64,000 nt of DNA, from positions 1 to 64,000 of the forward strand of contig DATLRD010000031.1 of the NCBI GenBank assembly GCA_035534855.1. Direction: 5' to 3'. Positions 47,827 to 55,876 of this stretch are shown in pieces. How positions within the stretch are numbered: the first letter of the stretch is position 1; the number at the start of each line of letters is the position of its first letter. This DNA comes from DATARH01 sp035534855. GTDB lineage: Bacteria > Pseudomonadota > Alphaproteobacteria > ATCC43930 > CGMCC-115725. The position numbers were made by a program, and so were the translations under genes. The notes under the pieces are model-generated. The model was not told where the DNA came from, ran no database searches, and worked only from the letters and a program-made list of their open reading frames with translations.

Positions 47827-47858
47827 TTGCGTCCAATTCGGACTGGATTGGTACGCAA
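47827..47858. promoter_or_regulatory. Long palindrome upstream of sufR, probable autoregulatory operator
   Basis: TTGCGTCCAAT and ATTGGTACGCAA are inverted copies (one-base insertion difference) around a nine-base centre. The element lies 23-54 bases before the sufR start, where a repressor would block transcription of sufR-B-C-D-S-U-T. Binding by SufR itself, or by IscR, is inferred from position and symmetry. Confidence 0.6.
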
Positions 47859-47940
47859 TACATCGTCGCTCGGCTGCGCCCGGTCAAGCCCAAATGCCGC
47901 GCGACCGGTCGTGTGGCGTTCGGTCGCGCGTGGGCCCCCC

Positions 47941-48330
47941 TCAGCCGCCGATCGTGGCCTCCGCCCGTTCGATCGCGTTCAGCAGTTCGCTTGGGCAAAA
48001 CGGCTTCTGCACCAGGCCGAGCGGCTGGGCGCGCTGCGCCCGCAAGGCGATCTCGGGATTGAAATCGCCCGAGATGAAGATCGCCGGAATCCCATACTCG
48101 GCTTTGAGTTGCACGGCGAGGTCGACCCCGTCAATCGGCCCGAGCAGGCCGATATCGACGAGGGCGAGCGCCGGCTGTGTGACCGCGGCAAGCGCCAGCG
48201 CCTCGACCCCCGACGCGGCGGTCCCGACCGTGACGAATCCCAGCTTGGCCATCAGTTCGGTGAGATAGGCGGCGACCAACGAGTCGTCTTCGGCGATGAG
48301 TATCGTGATCGGCTTGCTTGTGTTGGCCAT
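47941..48330 (-). CDS. Single-domain response regulator (CheY-like)
   Basis: A 129-residue receiver domain without an output domain. The acidic pair is in ITILIAEDDSL, the phospho-acceptor is Asp59 in LALVDIGLLGPIDG, and Lys109 is in GLVQKPFCPSEL. It has no obvious kinase partner adjacent; the sensor kinase at 49.2 kb is divergent and already has its own OmpR-type partner. It probably passes a phosphoryl group in a phosphorelay. The start was set at MANTSKP. About 165 bases separate it from the divergent two-component operon. Confidence 0.82.
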   Translation of the reverse strand: MANTSKPITILIAEDDSLVAAYLTELMAKLGFVTVGTAASGVEALALAAVTQPALALVDIGLLGPIDGVDLAVQLKAEYGIPAIFISGDFNPEIALRAQRAQPLGLVQKPFCPSELLNAIERAEATIGG

Positions 48331-48497
48331 CGCAACCACTTCACATCCGTCCGCTACCGTCGATGTGCGGTCCGGGCTGGCGGTCACGCAACTTCCGCAA
48401 CCGGGGCCGGGCGCCGATCGAGAGCAAGGGTGCTGGGCTCGTCTGCCGTCTAGAGTCGGGCAGAGGGCTTAGCAAGATGTTAATGCCGCAGGGCGCG

Positions 48498-49175
48498 ATG
48501 AAGTTGCTGGTAGTCGAAGACGATCGCGAAACCGCCGCCTACCTGGTCAAGGGCCTCAGCGAAAGCGGCTACGCGGTGGATCATTCGGCCGATGGCCGGG
48601 GTGGCCTGTTTCTCGCCACCGCCGGGCATTACGACGCGATCATCCTCGACCGGATGCTGCCGGCGATGGACGGGCTGGCGCTGCTCGGGGCGCTGCGCGG
48701 GGCCGAGATCCGCACGCCGGCGCTGATCCTCAGCGCACTCGGCAGCGTCGATGACCGGGTGAAGGGGCTGCGCGCCGGCGGCGACGATTATCTGGTCAAG
48801 CCGTTCGCGTTCAGCGAGTTGCTGGCCCGGCTCGAAGCGCTGCTGCGGCGGGGCGTGACGGCGCTGGCGACCACCCGTCTGCGCGTCGCCGACCTCGAAC
48901 TCGATCTGCTGACCCGAACCGTGAAGCGCGGCACCAAGGCGATCGACCTGTTGCCGCGCGAATTCCAGCTGCTCGAATGCCTGATGCGCCACGCCGGCCA
49001 CGTGGTGACGCGAACGATGCTTCTCGAAAACGTCTGGGATTATCATTTCGACCCGCAGACCAATGTGATCGACGTGCATATCAGCCGGCTGCGCCACAAG
49101 ATCGACCGCAATTTCGAGCACCCGCTGCTCCACACCGTGCGCGGCGCCGGCTATTGCCTGCGCGCGCCGGAGTAG
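48498..49175 (+). CDS. OmpR-family response regulator
   Basis: A 225-residue two-domain regulator: receiver with VVEDDRE, phospho-Asp51 (ILDRMLPAMDG) and Lys101 (YLVKPFAFSEL), then a winged-helix output domain ending with VIDVHISRLRHKIDRNFEHPLLHTVRGAGYCLR. The domain order and length match QseB/PmrA-like regulators of envelope stress. The start ATG gives MKLLVVEDD; an upstream in-frame ATG five codons earlier is possible. It lies 18 bases before the histidine kinase gene. Confidence 0.88.
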   Translation: MKLLVVEDDRETAAYLVKGLSESGYAVDHSADGRGGLFLATAGHYDAIILDRMLPAMDGLALLGALRGAEIRTPALILSALGSVDDRVKGLRAGGDDYLVKPFAFSELLARLEALLRRGVTALATTRLRVADLELDLLTRTVKRGTKAIDLLPREFQLLECLMRHAGHVVTRTMLLENVWDYHFDPQTNVIDVHISRLRHKIDRNFEHPLLHTVRGAGYCLRAPE

Positions 49176-49193
49176 GCGCCGGATGGCCGGGCG

Positions 49194-50642
49194 ATGATCA
49201 TCAGCAGGCTTGCCGCTCCCCCGCCGCACCGGCCGGCCGACGGCGGCCTGGCGGCTGCGATGCGGCGCCTGCTCAAGACCCACGCGGTGCGGCTGGCGGC
49301 GCTGTATTTCGCGGTGTTCGCGGTTTCGGTGCTCGGGGTCCTGCTGTTCGTCTATTGGGTCAGCGCGAATTTCGTCGAGCGCCAGACCGAGGCGACGCTC
49401 GACGCTGAGGTGACCGGCCTCGCCGAGCAATATGCTCAGCGCGGGCTCAGCGGCCTCATTCAGATCGTCGCCGCGCGCAGCGCCGGCGACCGCGGCGACG
49501 GCATGTTCTATCTCGTCACAGATCCCAGCGGGCATCCGCTCGCCGGCAACATCGCGAACTGGCCGGCCGGCGCCAAGTTTGCCTCGGGCTCGGTGTCGTT
49601 CACGGTCGAGGTGCCGGTCAAGGGCCACACGCAGTCGCACCCGGCGCAGGGCATCCTGTTCAGGATCCCGCGCGACTACCGGCTTCTCGTCGGGCGCGAC
49701 ATCAGCGACGCGGCGGCGTTTCGCGATCGCATCAAGACGACGCTTCTGTGGTCGGGGCTGGTGGCGCTGGGGGTCGGGCTGATCGGCGGCTCGATCATGG
49801 GACGCAACATGCTGCGGCGGGTCGAGCGGGTGAACCGCACCGCCGAGCGGGTGATGGCCGGCAATTTGTCCGACCGGGTACCGGTGATGGGCACCAGCGA
49901 CGAATTCGACCAACTCGCCGCCAACCTCAACGGCATGCTCGACCAGATCGAACGGCTGATGACGGCGATGCGCGAGGTGACCGACAACGTCGCGCACGAT
50001 TTGAAGACGCCGCTGGCGCGGCTGCGCGCCCGGCTCGAGCTGACCTTGCTGTCGCCGACCGACGAGGCGGCGCAGGGCGAGGCGATCCGTGCCGCGATCG
50101 ACGAGGCCGACCGGCTGCTGGCCACTTTCAACGCGCTGTTGAGCATCACCGAAGCGGAGTCGGGGGCCAGCCGCAGCCGGGCCGAGCCACTTGACCTCGG
50201 CGAGCTGGCACGCGCCGCGGCCGAACTCTACGAGCCGGTCGCCGAGGAAAAGGGCTTTGCGCTACGCCTCGACAGCGCACCGGGGATCATGATTCGCGGC
50301 GACCGGCACCTGTTGTCGCAGGCGGTCGCCAATCTGCTCGACAATGCGCTCAAATACGGCATACGCGACGACCGGCCCGGCGAGATCGAGCTGTCGGTGG
50401 CGGCCAGGGAAGGGCGCGCCGCGCTGCAGGTATCGGACCGCGGACCGGGAATTCCGGTGGAGGACCAGGAAACCGTGTTCGACCGCTTTGTCCGCCTCGA
50501 ACCGAGCCGCAGCACGCCCGGCAACGGACTTGGGCTCAGTCTGGTGCGAGCCGCCGCGCGGCTGCACGACGGCACCGTGTCGCTGCTCGATCATGCACCG
50601 GGGCTGACGGTGCGGCTCGAATTCCCGGCGCTCCCGGCGTGA
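49194..50642 (+). CDS. Membrane sensor histidine kinase
   Basis: A 482-residue kinase. The first membrane span (LAALYFAVFAVSVLGVLLFV) and a second near residue 185-205 (LWSGLVALGVGLIGG) flank a periplasmic domain; a HAMP linker follows (MGRNMLRRVERVNRTAERV); the HisKA box holds the phospho-His in NVAHDLKTPLARLRARLEL; the ATP-binding domain has NLLDNALKYG, DRGPGIPVEDQETVFDRFVR and GNGLGLSLVRAAARLHDG. It pairs with the OmpR-type regulator upstream. The stimulus is unknown; the kinase is of the QseC/EnvZ type. Confidence 0.88.
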   Translation: MIISRLAAPPPHRPADGGLAAAMRRLLKTHAVRLAALYFAVFAVSVLGVLLFVYWVSANFVERQTEATLDAEVTGLAEQYAQRGLSGLIQIVAARSAGDRGDGMFYLVTDPSGHPLAGNIANWPAGAKFASGSVSFTVEVPVKGHTQSHPAQGILFRIPRDYRLLVGRDISDAAAFRDRIKTTLLWSGLVALGVGLIGGSIMGRNMLRRVERVNRTAERVMAGNLSDRVPVMGTSDEFDQLAANLNGMLDQIERLMTAMREVTDNVAHDLKTPLARLRARLELTLLSPTDEAAQGEAIRAAIDEADRLLATFNALLSITEAESGASRSRAEPLDLGELARAAAELYEPVAEEKGFALRLDSAPGIMIRGDRHLLSQAVANLLDNALKYGIRDDRPGEIELSVAAREGRAALQVSDRGPGIPVEDQETVFDRFVRLEPSRSTPGNGLGLSLVRAAARLHDGTVSLLDHAPGLTVRLEFPALPA

Positions 50643-50675
50643 GCCCACGATGCCGCCCGGCCGGACCCGCCGAGA

Positions 50676-50858
50676 TCACTCGGCAAATCCGACGGATCGA
50701 GGGTCCGCAGGGTCGAGCCGGCGCGCGGTTTCCACGATCATCTCGCGAAACCCGTCGTGGTCGAACCCGGCGCTGCGCAGCACCGGGGCCATCATTTCGT
50801 CGTCGAGCAACTCTTCAAGGCTCGGCTCATAGCGGCAGCATGCGATCCGTGCGGCCAT
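50676..50858 (-). CDS. Small hypothetical protein, 60 aa
   Basis: A 60-residue acidic protein beginning MAARIACCRYEPSLEELLDD. A strong AAGGAGGGG ends a few bases before the ATG, which makes translation very likely. The content is mostly helical, without signal or membrane segment; two cysteines near the N-terminus (ACC) stand out. I know of no named family. It lies between the histidine kinase gene and the hopanoid transporter, on the opposite strand to both. Confidence 0.6.
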   Translation of the reverse strand: MAARIACCRYEPSLEELLDDEMMAPVLRSAGFDHDGFREMIVETARRLDPADPRSVGFAE

Positions 50859-51022
50859 GATCCCCTCCTTACCTGCAAGATTGTAGGCAGGCTCGCTGGT
50901 AAGCGTGTCCTAAATATGACACGGGATCGGTTAATTTGTGGCAATCAGGCCATTATTTTTCCGAACTCCCCGGGAATCGAATTCGTCTCAAGCCGGCCTC
51001 ATCCATCAAACCGAGAAATTGT

Positions 51023-53767
51023 GTGATAGCCGCCCTTGTTACCCGTCTGGTCGAATTTTCCCACCGCCGTGCCTGGGCCGTGCTGGCGGCCCTGCTGCTG
51101 CTGACCGTCGCCGCCGGCTACTATGCCGCCACCCATCTGTCGATCGACACCAATGTCGAGCGGATGCTGCCGCGCGACACGGGTTGGCGGCAGCAGGAAA
51201 TCGCGCTCGACCGCGCGTTTCCGCAAAACGCCAACCTACTGGCGATCGTGGTCGACGGCGACACGGCGGAGGCGGCGAATTCCGCCGCCGCGGCGCTGGC
51301 CGCCCGCCTGACTGCCGAGCCGGCGTTGTTCCGCCATGTCCGCCGCCCCGACGGCGGTCCGTTCTTCGACCAGAACGGCCTGCTGTTTCTGCCCGAAAGC
51401 GACCTGAAAAAGGTTTCCCAGCAACTCGTCGCGGCCCAGCCGATGATCGGCAGCCTGGCGGCCGACCCGAGCCTGCGCGGACTGTTCGGGGCTCTGACGC
51501 TGTTTCTGGAAGGGGTAAAGCGCGGCGACGTGACGCTCGATAAGCTCGACCCGTCGCTGACCCACCTCGCCGCGGCGATCGACGAGGTCGTTGCCGGCCA
51601 CGCCAGGCCACTTGACTGGGGCCAGATGCTGACCGGCGAAAAGCCCGATCCGCGCGAATTACGGCGCTTTGTGCTGGCGCAGCCGACGCTCGATTACAGC
51701 GCGCTCGAACCCGGTGCCAAGGCCACGGCCGAGGTCCGCCATATCGTCAACGAGCTTCGCCTGACCCCGGCAAACGGCGTACGCGTGCGGATCACTGGGC
51801 CGGTCGCGCTCGGCGACGAGCAGTTTGCGACGCTGCGCGAGGGGGCGTTGCGCTCGATTGTGATTTCGGTCGTCGGCGTGTGCGTGCTGCTGTTCGCGGC
51901 GCTGCGCTCGGTGCGCCTCGTCGCCGCGATCCTCGCGACGCTGGCCAGCGGCGCCGTGGTAACCGCCGCGTTCGCCGCGTTGGCAATCGGCTCCCTGAAC
52001 CTGGTCTCGGTCGCGTTCGGGGTGCTGTTCATCGGCCTGGCGGTCGATTTCGGCATCCAGTTCGGTATCCGCTACCGCGACCAGCGGCACCAGCGCAGCG
52101 GGCTCGGCGACGCGCTCGCCGGCGCCGCCGACACGATCGGGCCGTCGCTGGTGCTGGCCGCCGGCGCGACCGCGATCGGCTTCTTCTCGTTCGTACCGAC
52201 CGCCTATGTCGGGGTGCGCGAACTGGGCTGGATCGCCGGCGCCGGCATGATCGTCGCGATCGTGCTGAATTTCCTGCTGCTTCCGGCGCTGCTGACGGTG
52301 CTGCGGCCGCGCGCCGAACCCGAGCCGGTGGGGTTTCGCTGGGCCGCTCCGCTCGACCGTTTGCTGCTGCGCCGCCGCGCCTGGGTCGGGCTCGCCGCCG
52401 CGCTGGCGGCATTGGGCGGACTGGCGCTGATGCCGCGGGTCGGGTTCGACTTCGACCCGCTTGACCTGCAAAACCCGCACAACGAATCGGTCGCGACCGT
52501 GCTCGACCTGACCAAGAACCCGGACACCTCGCCCTATACCGCCGAGATCCTGACCCCGTCGCTCGCAGCCGCCACCGCGCTTGCCGCCAAGCTCGAAAAG
52601 CTGCCCGAGGTCGCCCGCGTGGTGACCGCGGCGAGCTATGTGCCGCAGGATCAGAGCGCCAAGCTGGCGATGATCAGCGATCTGTCGCTGCTGCTCGGCC
52701 CGACCCTGGTGCCGCCGGCCACCAAGCCGCCGCCGACCGAGGCCGAGGTGCTGAAGGCGATGGCCGATTGCCGCGCCGCGTTGCTCGCGGCCTCGGCGTC
52801 GGGCAAGGCCGACGGCGCCGCGACCCGGCTGGCGCAATCGCTTGAGGCGGCGATCACCAAAGGGCCCGGCATCGTCGCGCCGCTGGGTCACAGCCTGCTG
52901 GCCGGGCTGAAAGGGCAATTGGCGATGCTCGCCGACCTGCTCCAGGCTCGCAACGTGTCGATCACCTCGCTGCCGCCGGTTCTGCGCGACGACTGGATCA
53001 CCCCGAACGGGCGGGCGCGCGTCGAGGTCTTCCCGAAAGGCAACGCGCGCGACCACAAGGTGCTCGAGCAATTTGTCGCGGCGGTGCGGACGCTCGCCCC
53101 CAACGCCACCGGCACGCCGGTGACGATCCAGGAATCCGGGCGGCTGATCAGCCACGCCTTTGTCGAGGCCGGGATCATCGCGGTGATCGCGATCACGCTG
53201 CTGCTCGCGGCGATCCTGCGCCGGCCGCGCGATGTCGCGATGGTCGTGGCGCCGCTCCTGCTGGCGGCGATCCTGACGCTGGCGACGACGGTGCTCGCCG
53301 GCATGCCGCTCAACTACGCCAACATCATCGCGCTGCCGCTGCTGCTCGGCATCGGCGTCGCCTTCGACATCTATTTCGTCATGAACTGGCGCCGCGGCAC
53401 GAGCGCGCATCTGCAATCGAGCACCGCGCGCGCCGTCGTGTTCAGTGCGCTGACGACGATGACCGCGTTCGGCAGCCTCGCGCTGTCCAACGACCCCGGC
53501 ACCGCCGACATGGGCAAGCTGCTGTTGATCTCACTGGCCTACACGCTGCTGTGCACGCTGGTCGTGCTGCCGGCGCTGCTCGGCCCGGCGCGGGTCAGCC
53601 CCCCGCGGGTCAGCCCGCCGCCAGATCGCCGTAGCTCGCCAGCTCGATCCCCAGCTCGTCGATCCGCCGCCGCACCTGCGGGCTCAGCAGTGCCGCCAGC
53701 TCTTCCTCGTGCCGATAGCCGGGGATCGCGCCGGGGCGGGCCGCGGGGTGGAAATAAACCTCGCTGA
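51023..53767 (+). CDS. hpnN: Hopanoid transporter HpnN (RND/MMPL-type)
   Basis: A 914-codon frame for the RND-superfamily protein that moves hopanoids to the outer membrane. It has a first membrane span (AWAVLAALLLLTVAAGYYAA), a large periplasmic loop beginning with LSIDTNVERMLPRDT, then a helix bundle with ITGPVALGDEQFATLREGAL and GVLFIGLAVDFGIQFGIRYRDQ, and a second similar half ending in LLISLAYTLLCTLVVLPALLGP. The start is GTG after a weak site. The last 50 codons are Ser/Arg/Pro-rich and overlap the convergent hpnK gene by about 158 bases; intact family members end near LPALLG, so the tail is probably an extension from a lost stop codon. Confidence 0.88.
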   Translation: MIAALVTRLVEFSHRRAWAVLAALLLLTVAAGYYAATHLSIDTNVERMLPRDTGWRQQEIALDRAFPQNANLLAIVVDGDTAEAANSAAAALAARLTAEPALFRHVRRPDGGPFFDQNGLLFLPESDLKKVSQQLVAAQPMIGSLAADPSLRGLFGALTLFLEGVKRGDVTLDKLDPSLTHLAAAIDEVVAGHARPLDWGQMLTGEKPDPRELRRFVLAQPTLDYSALEPGAKATAEVRHIVNELRLTPANGVRVRITGPVALGDEQFATLREGALRSIVISVVGVCVLLFAALRSVRLVAAILATLASGAVVTAAFAALAIGSLNLVSVAFGVLFIGLAVDFGIQFGIRYRDQRHQRSGLGDALAGAADTIGPSLVLAAGATAIGFFSFVPTAYVGVRELGWIAGAGMIVAIVLNFLLLPALLTVLRPRAEPEPVGFRWAAPLDRLLLRRRAWVGLAAALAALGGLALMPRVGFDFDPLDLQNPHNESVATVLDLTKNPDTSPYTAEILTPSLAAATALAAKLEKLPEVARVVTAASYVPQDQSAKLAMISDLSLLLGPTLVPPATKPPPTEAEVLKAMADCRAALLAASASGKADGAATRLAQSLEAAITKGPGIVAPLGHSLLAGLKGQLAMLADLLQARNVSITSLPPVLRDDWITPNGRARVEVFPKGNARDHKVLEQFVAAVRTLAPNATGTPVTIQESGRLISHAFVEAGIIAVIAITLLLAAILRRPRDVAMVVAPLLLAAILTLATTVLAGMPLNYANIIALPLLLGIGVAFDIYFVMNWRRGTSAHLQSSTARAVVFSALTTMTAFGSLALSNDPGTADMGKLLLISLAYTLLCTLVVLPALLGPARVSPPRVSPPPDRRSSPARSPARRSAAAPAGSAVPPALPRADSRGSRRGGPRGGNKPR

Positions 53768-54455
53768 CCCCGTCGGGCAGGTGCGGCAGCAGCGCCAAAA
53801 TGCGGGCTTCGGTCATCGCGCCGCTCCATTTGAGGCCGAATACCTGGTCGCCGGCGGAGATCCCGGCGCGGCTCAGCCGGCGCGCCAGCGCACTGACCGC
53901 AAACCCGAAAAACGGGGCATGGTAGCGTTCGCCGGGAAATGCCGCGCGCAGCGGCGCCACCGGCTCGTGCGGCAGGCGCAGCGCCCGCAAGCCGAACTCT
54001 CGCCCGATCTCGACCACAAGGCCCGCGACGGTCGGGTGGAGCTGGATGTGCTTGTGCCCGTCGACATGGTTGAGCGCGAGGCCGGTGGCGTGGAACGCCG
54101 CGAACTGGGCACGGATTTCCACGGCAAGCTGGCGCCGCGCGCCGGCCCGGAAGAAGAACCGCACCCCGGCCCGCACCTCGTTGTCGAGAAATCGCCCGCC
54201 GCGTCCGACCAGCGCCGGGATGTCGCGGGCCGGCAACACCGGCGCGCCGTCGACCAGCACCAGATGCAGCCCGACCCTCAACCCCGGCAGCCGCCGGGCG
54301 CGCGCCACCGCATCCGCCGCGGCCGGCGCGGCCACCATCAGGCTGGCGCTGGTCAGGATGCCGTCGCGGTGCGCCCGCTCGACTGCCTCATTGACCGCGA
54401 CGTCGCGGCCGAAATCGTCGGCCGTGACGATAAGCTGCCTGGGTAGCCGGCTCAG
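53610..54455 (-). CDS. hpnK: Hopanoid biosynthesis protein HpnK (YdjC-like deacetylase)
   Basis: A 281-residue YdjC/ChbG-type carbohydrate deacetylase that removes the acetyl group from N-acetylglucosaminyl-bacteriohopanetetrol. The metal-binding motif is VTADDFGRDVAVNEA, and NHVDGHKHIQLHPTVA with MTEARILALLPHLPDGVSEVYFHP supplies further ligands. No ATG, GTG or TTG exists at the right place; the best start is CTG 54455, preceded by GGGAG at eight bases and overlapping the hpnJ stop (CTGA). The 3' end lies antisense to the tail of hpnN. Confidence 0.82.
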   Translation of the reverse strand: MSRLPRQLIVTADDFGRDVAVNEAVERAHRDGILTSASLMVAAPAAADAVARARRLPGLRVGLHLVLVDGAPVLPARDIPALVGRGGRFLDNEVRAGVRFFFRAGARRQLAVEIRAQFAAFHATGLALNHVDGHKHIQLHPTVAGLVVEIGREFGLRALRLPHEPVAPLRAAFPGERYHAPFFGFAVSALARRLSRAGISAGDQVFGLKWSGAMTEARILALLPHLPDGVSEVYFHPAARPGAIPGYRHEEELAALLSPQVRRRIDELGIELASYGDLAAG

Positions 54456-55876
54456 CCAGCCATCTCCCGGTGGCGCAGGAACTGGAAGAACTCGACCCCC
54501 TCGCGCAGCCGCCGGCGCATCATCTGCGGGCTCTTGATCATCTCGGCGACCAGCGAGGCGATCTTTTTCCGCCGGAAATAGAAGCGCTTGTAGAAGACTT
54601 CCAGCGAATCGAAGATCTCGCCGTGCGACAGGTGCGAATAGTGCAGAGGCGCGATCTGCACCCCGTGGTCGTCGAGCAGCTCGGCGTGGGCGGTATCGAG
54701 CCAGCCCTCGTGCACCGCCTGGCGATACAGCTCGGTGCCGGGATAGGGCGCCGCCAGCGACACCTGGATCGTGTGCGGATTGATGTCGGCGGCAAAGCGG
54801 ATCGTCTCCTCGATCGTCTCCTTCGTCTCGCCCGGCAGGCCGAGGATGAAGGTGCCGTGGATCGTCACGCCGAGGTCGTGGCAATCCTTGGTAAAGCGGC
54901 GCGCGACGTCGACCCGCATCCCCTTCTTGATGTTGTACAGGATCTGCTGGTTGCCGCTTTCGTAGCCGACCAGCAGCAATCGCAAGCCGTTGTCGCGCAG
55001 CACCTCAAGCGTCGCGCGCGGCACGTTGGCCTTGGCGTTGCACGACCAGGTGACGCCGAGCTTGCCGAGCTCACGGGCGATCGCCTCGGCGCGCGGCAAA
55101 TTGTCGGTAAACGTGTCGTCGTCGAAGAAGAACTCTTTGACCTGCGGGAAATAGCTCTTCGCCAGGCGGATTTCCTCGATCACGTGCTCGACCGAGCGCA
55201 CCCGATAGCGGTGCCCGCCGACGGTTTGCGGCCACAGGCAGAATGTGCAACGGCTTTTGCACCCGCGCCCGGTGTAGAGCGACACGTAAGGGTGCTTCAG
55301 GTAGCCGATGAAATAGTCTTCGACCCTGAGGTCGCGCTTGTAGACCTCGGTGACGAACGGCAGCTGGTCCATGTCTTCGAGCACGGCGCGTGCCCGGTTG
55401 TGGACGATCGCGCCCGACCCGTCGCGATAGCTGAGCCCATCGATGTCGGCGAGCCCGCGTCCCTCGGCGACCTCCTTGACCGTGAAGTCGAACTCTTCGC
55501 GTGCGACGAAATCGAGCGCCGTCGAAGCGGCAAGGCTCTGCTCGGGCTCGACCGCGACCTTGGCGCCGACAAAGCCGATCTTGAGGCGCGGGTTCATATC
55601 CTTCAGCGCCTCGGCGACCTTGACGTCGGAGGCGAAGGACGGGGTTGAGGTGTGCAGCACCGCCAGCTCGTAATCCGGCGCCTGCGCCAGCACGGCGTCG
55701 AGGCTCAACCGCGCCGGCGGCGCGTCGATCAGCTTGCTGCCCGGCACCAGCGCCGCGGGCTGGGCAAGCCAGGTCGGGAACCAGAACGACTTGATCTCCC
55801 GCCGCGCCTGATAGCGTGACCCGGCGCCACCATCGAACCCGTCGAACGAGGGCGGCTGCAGAAACAGCGTTTTCAT
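54452..55876 (-). CDS. hpnJ: Hopanoid biosynthesis radical SAM protein HpnJ
   Basis: A 474-residue B12-binding-like/radical SAM enzyme that contracts glucosaminyl-hopanoid sugar to the cyclitol ether. The [4Fe-4S] motif is CxxxCxxC in GRGCKSRCTFCLWP (Cys206, Cys210, Cys213). The N-terminal part (residues 1-170) has the cobalamin-binding-domain shape, and GLGLPGETKETIEETIRFA-type helices lie in the C-terminal half. The start overlaps the hpnI stop by one base (TGATG); an ATG three bases earlier is possible. It would use the Fe-S machinery encoded elsewhere in the window. Confidence 0.9.
   Translation of the reverse strand: MKTLFLQPPSFDGFDGGAGSRYQARREIKSFWFPTWLAQPAALVPGSKLIDAPPARLSLDAVLAQAPDYELAVLHTSTPSFASDVKVAEALKDMNPRLKIGFVGAKVAVEPEQSLAASTALDFVAREEFDFTVKEVAEGRGLADIDGLSYRDGSGAIVHNRARAVLEDMDQLPFVTEVYKRDLRVEDYFIGYLKHPYVSLYTGRGCKSRCTFCLWPQTVGGHRYRVRSVEHVIEEIRLAKSYFPQVKEFFFDDDTFTDNLPRAEAIARELGKLGVTWSCNAKANVPRATLEVLRDNGLRLLLVGYESGNQQILYNIKKGMRVDVARRFTKDCHDLGVTIHGTFILGLPGETKETIEETIRFAADINPHTIQVSLAAPYPGTELYRQAVHEGWLDTAHAELLDDHGVQIAPLHYSHLSHGEIFDSLEVFYKRFYFRRKKIASLVAEMIKSPQMMRRRLREGVEFFQFLRHREMAG

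Noticed and set aside
51659..53416. Long minus-strand frame opposite hpnN
   Set aside because: Gln/Arg/His-rich shadow of the hpnN codons, without any domain pattern.
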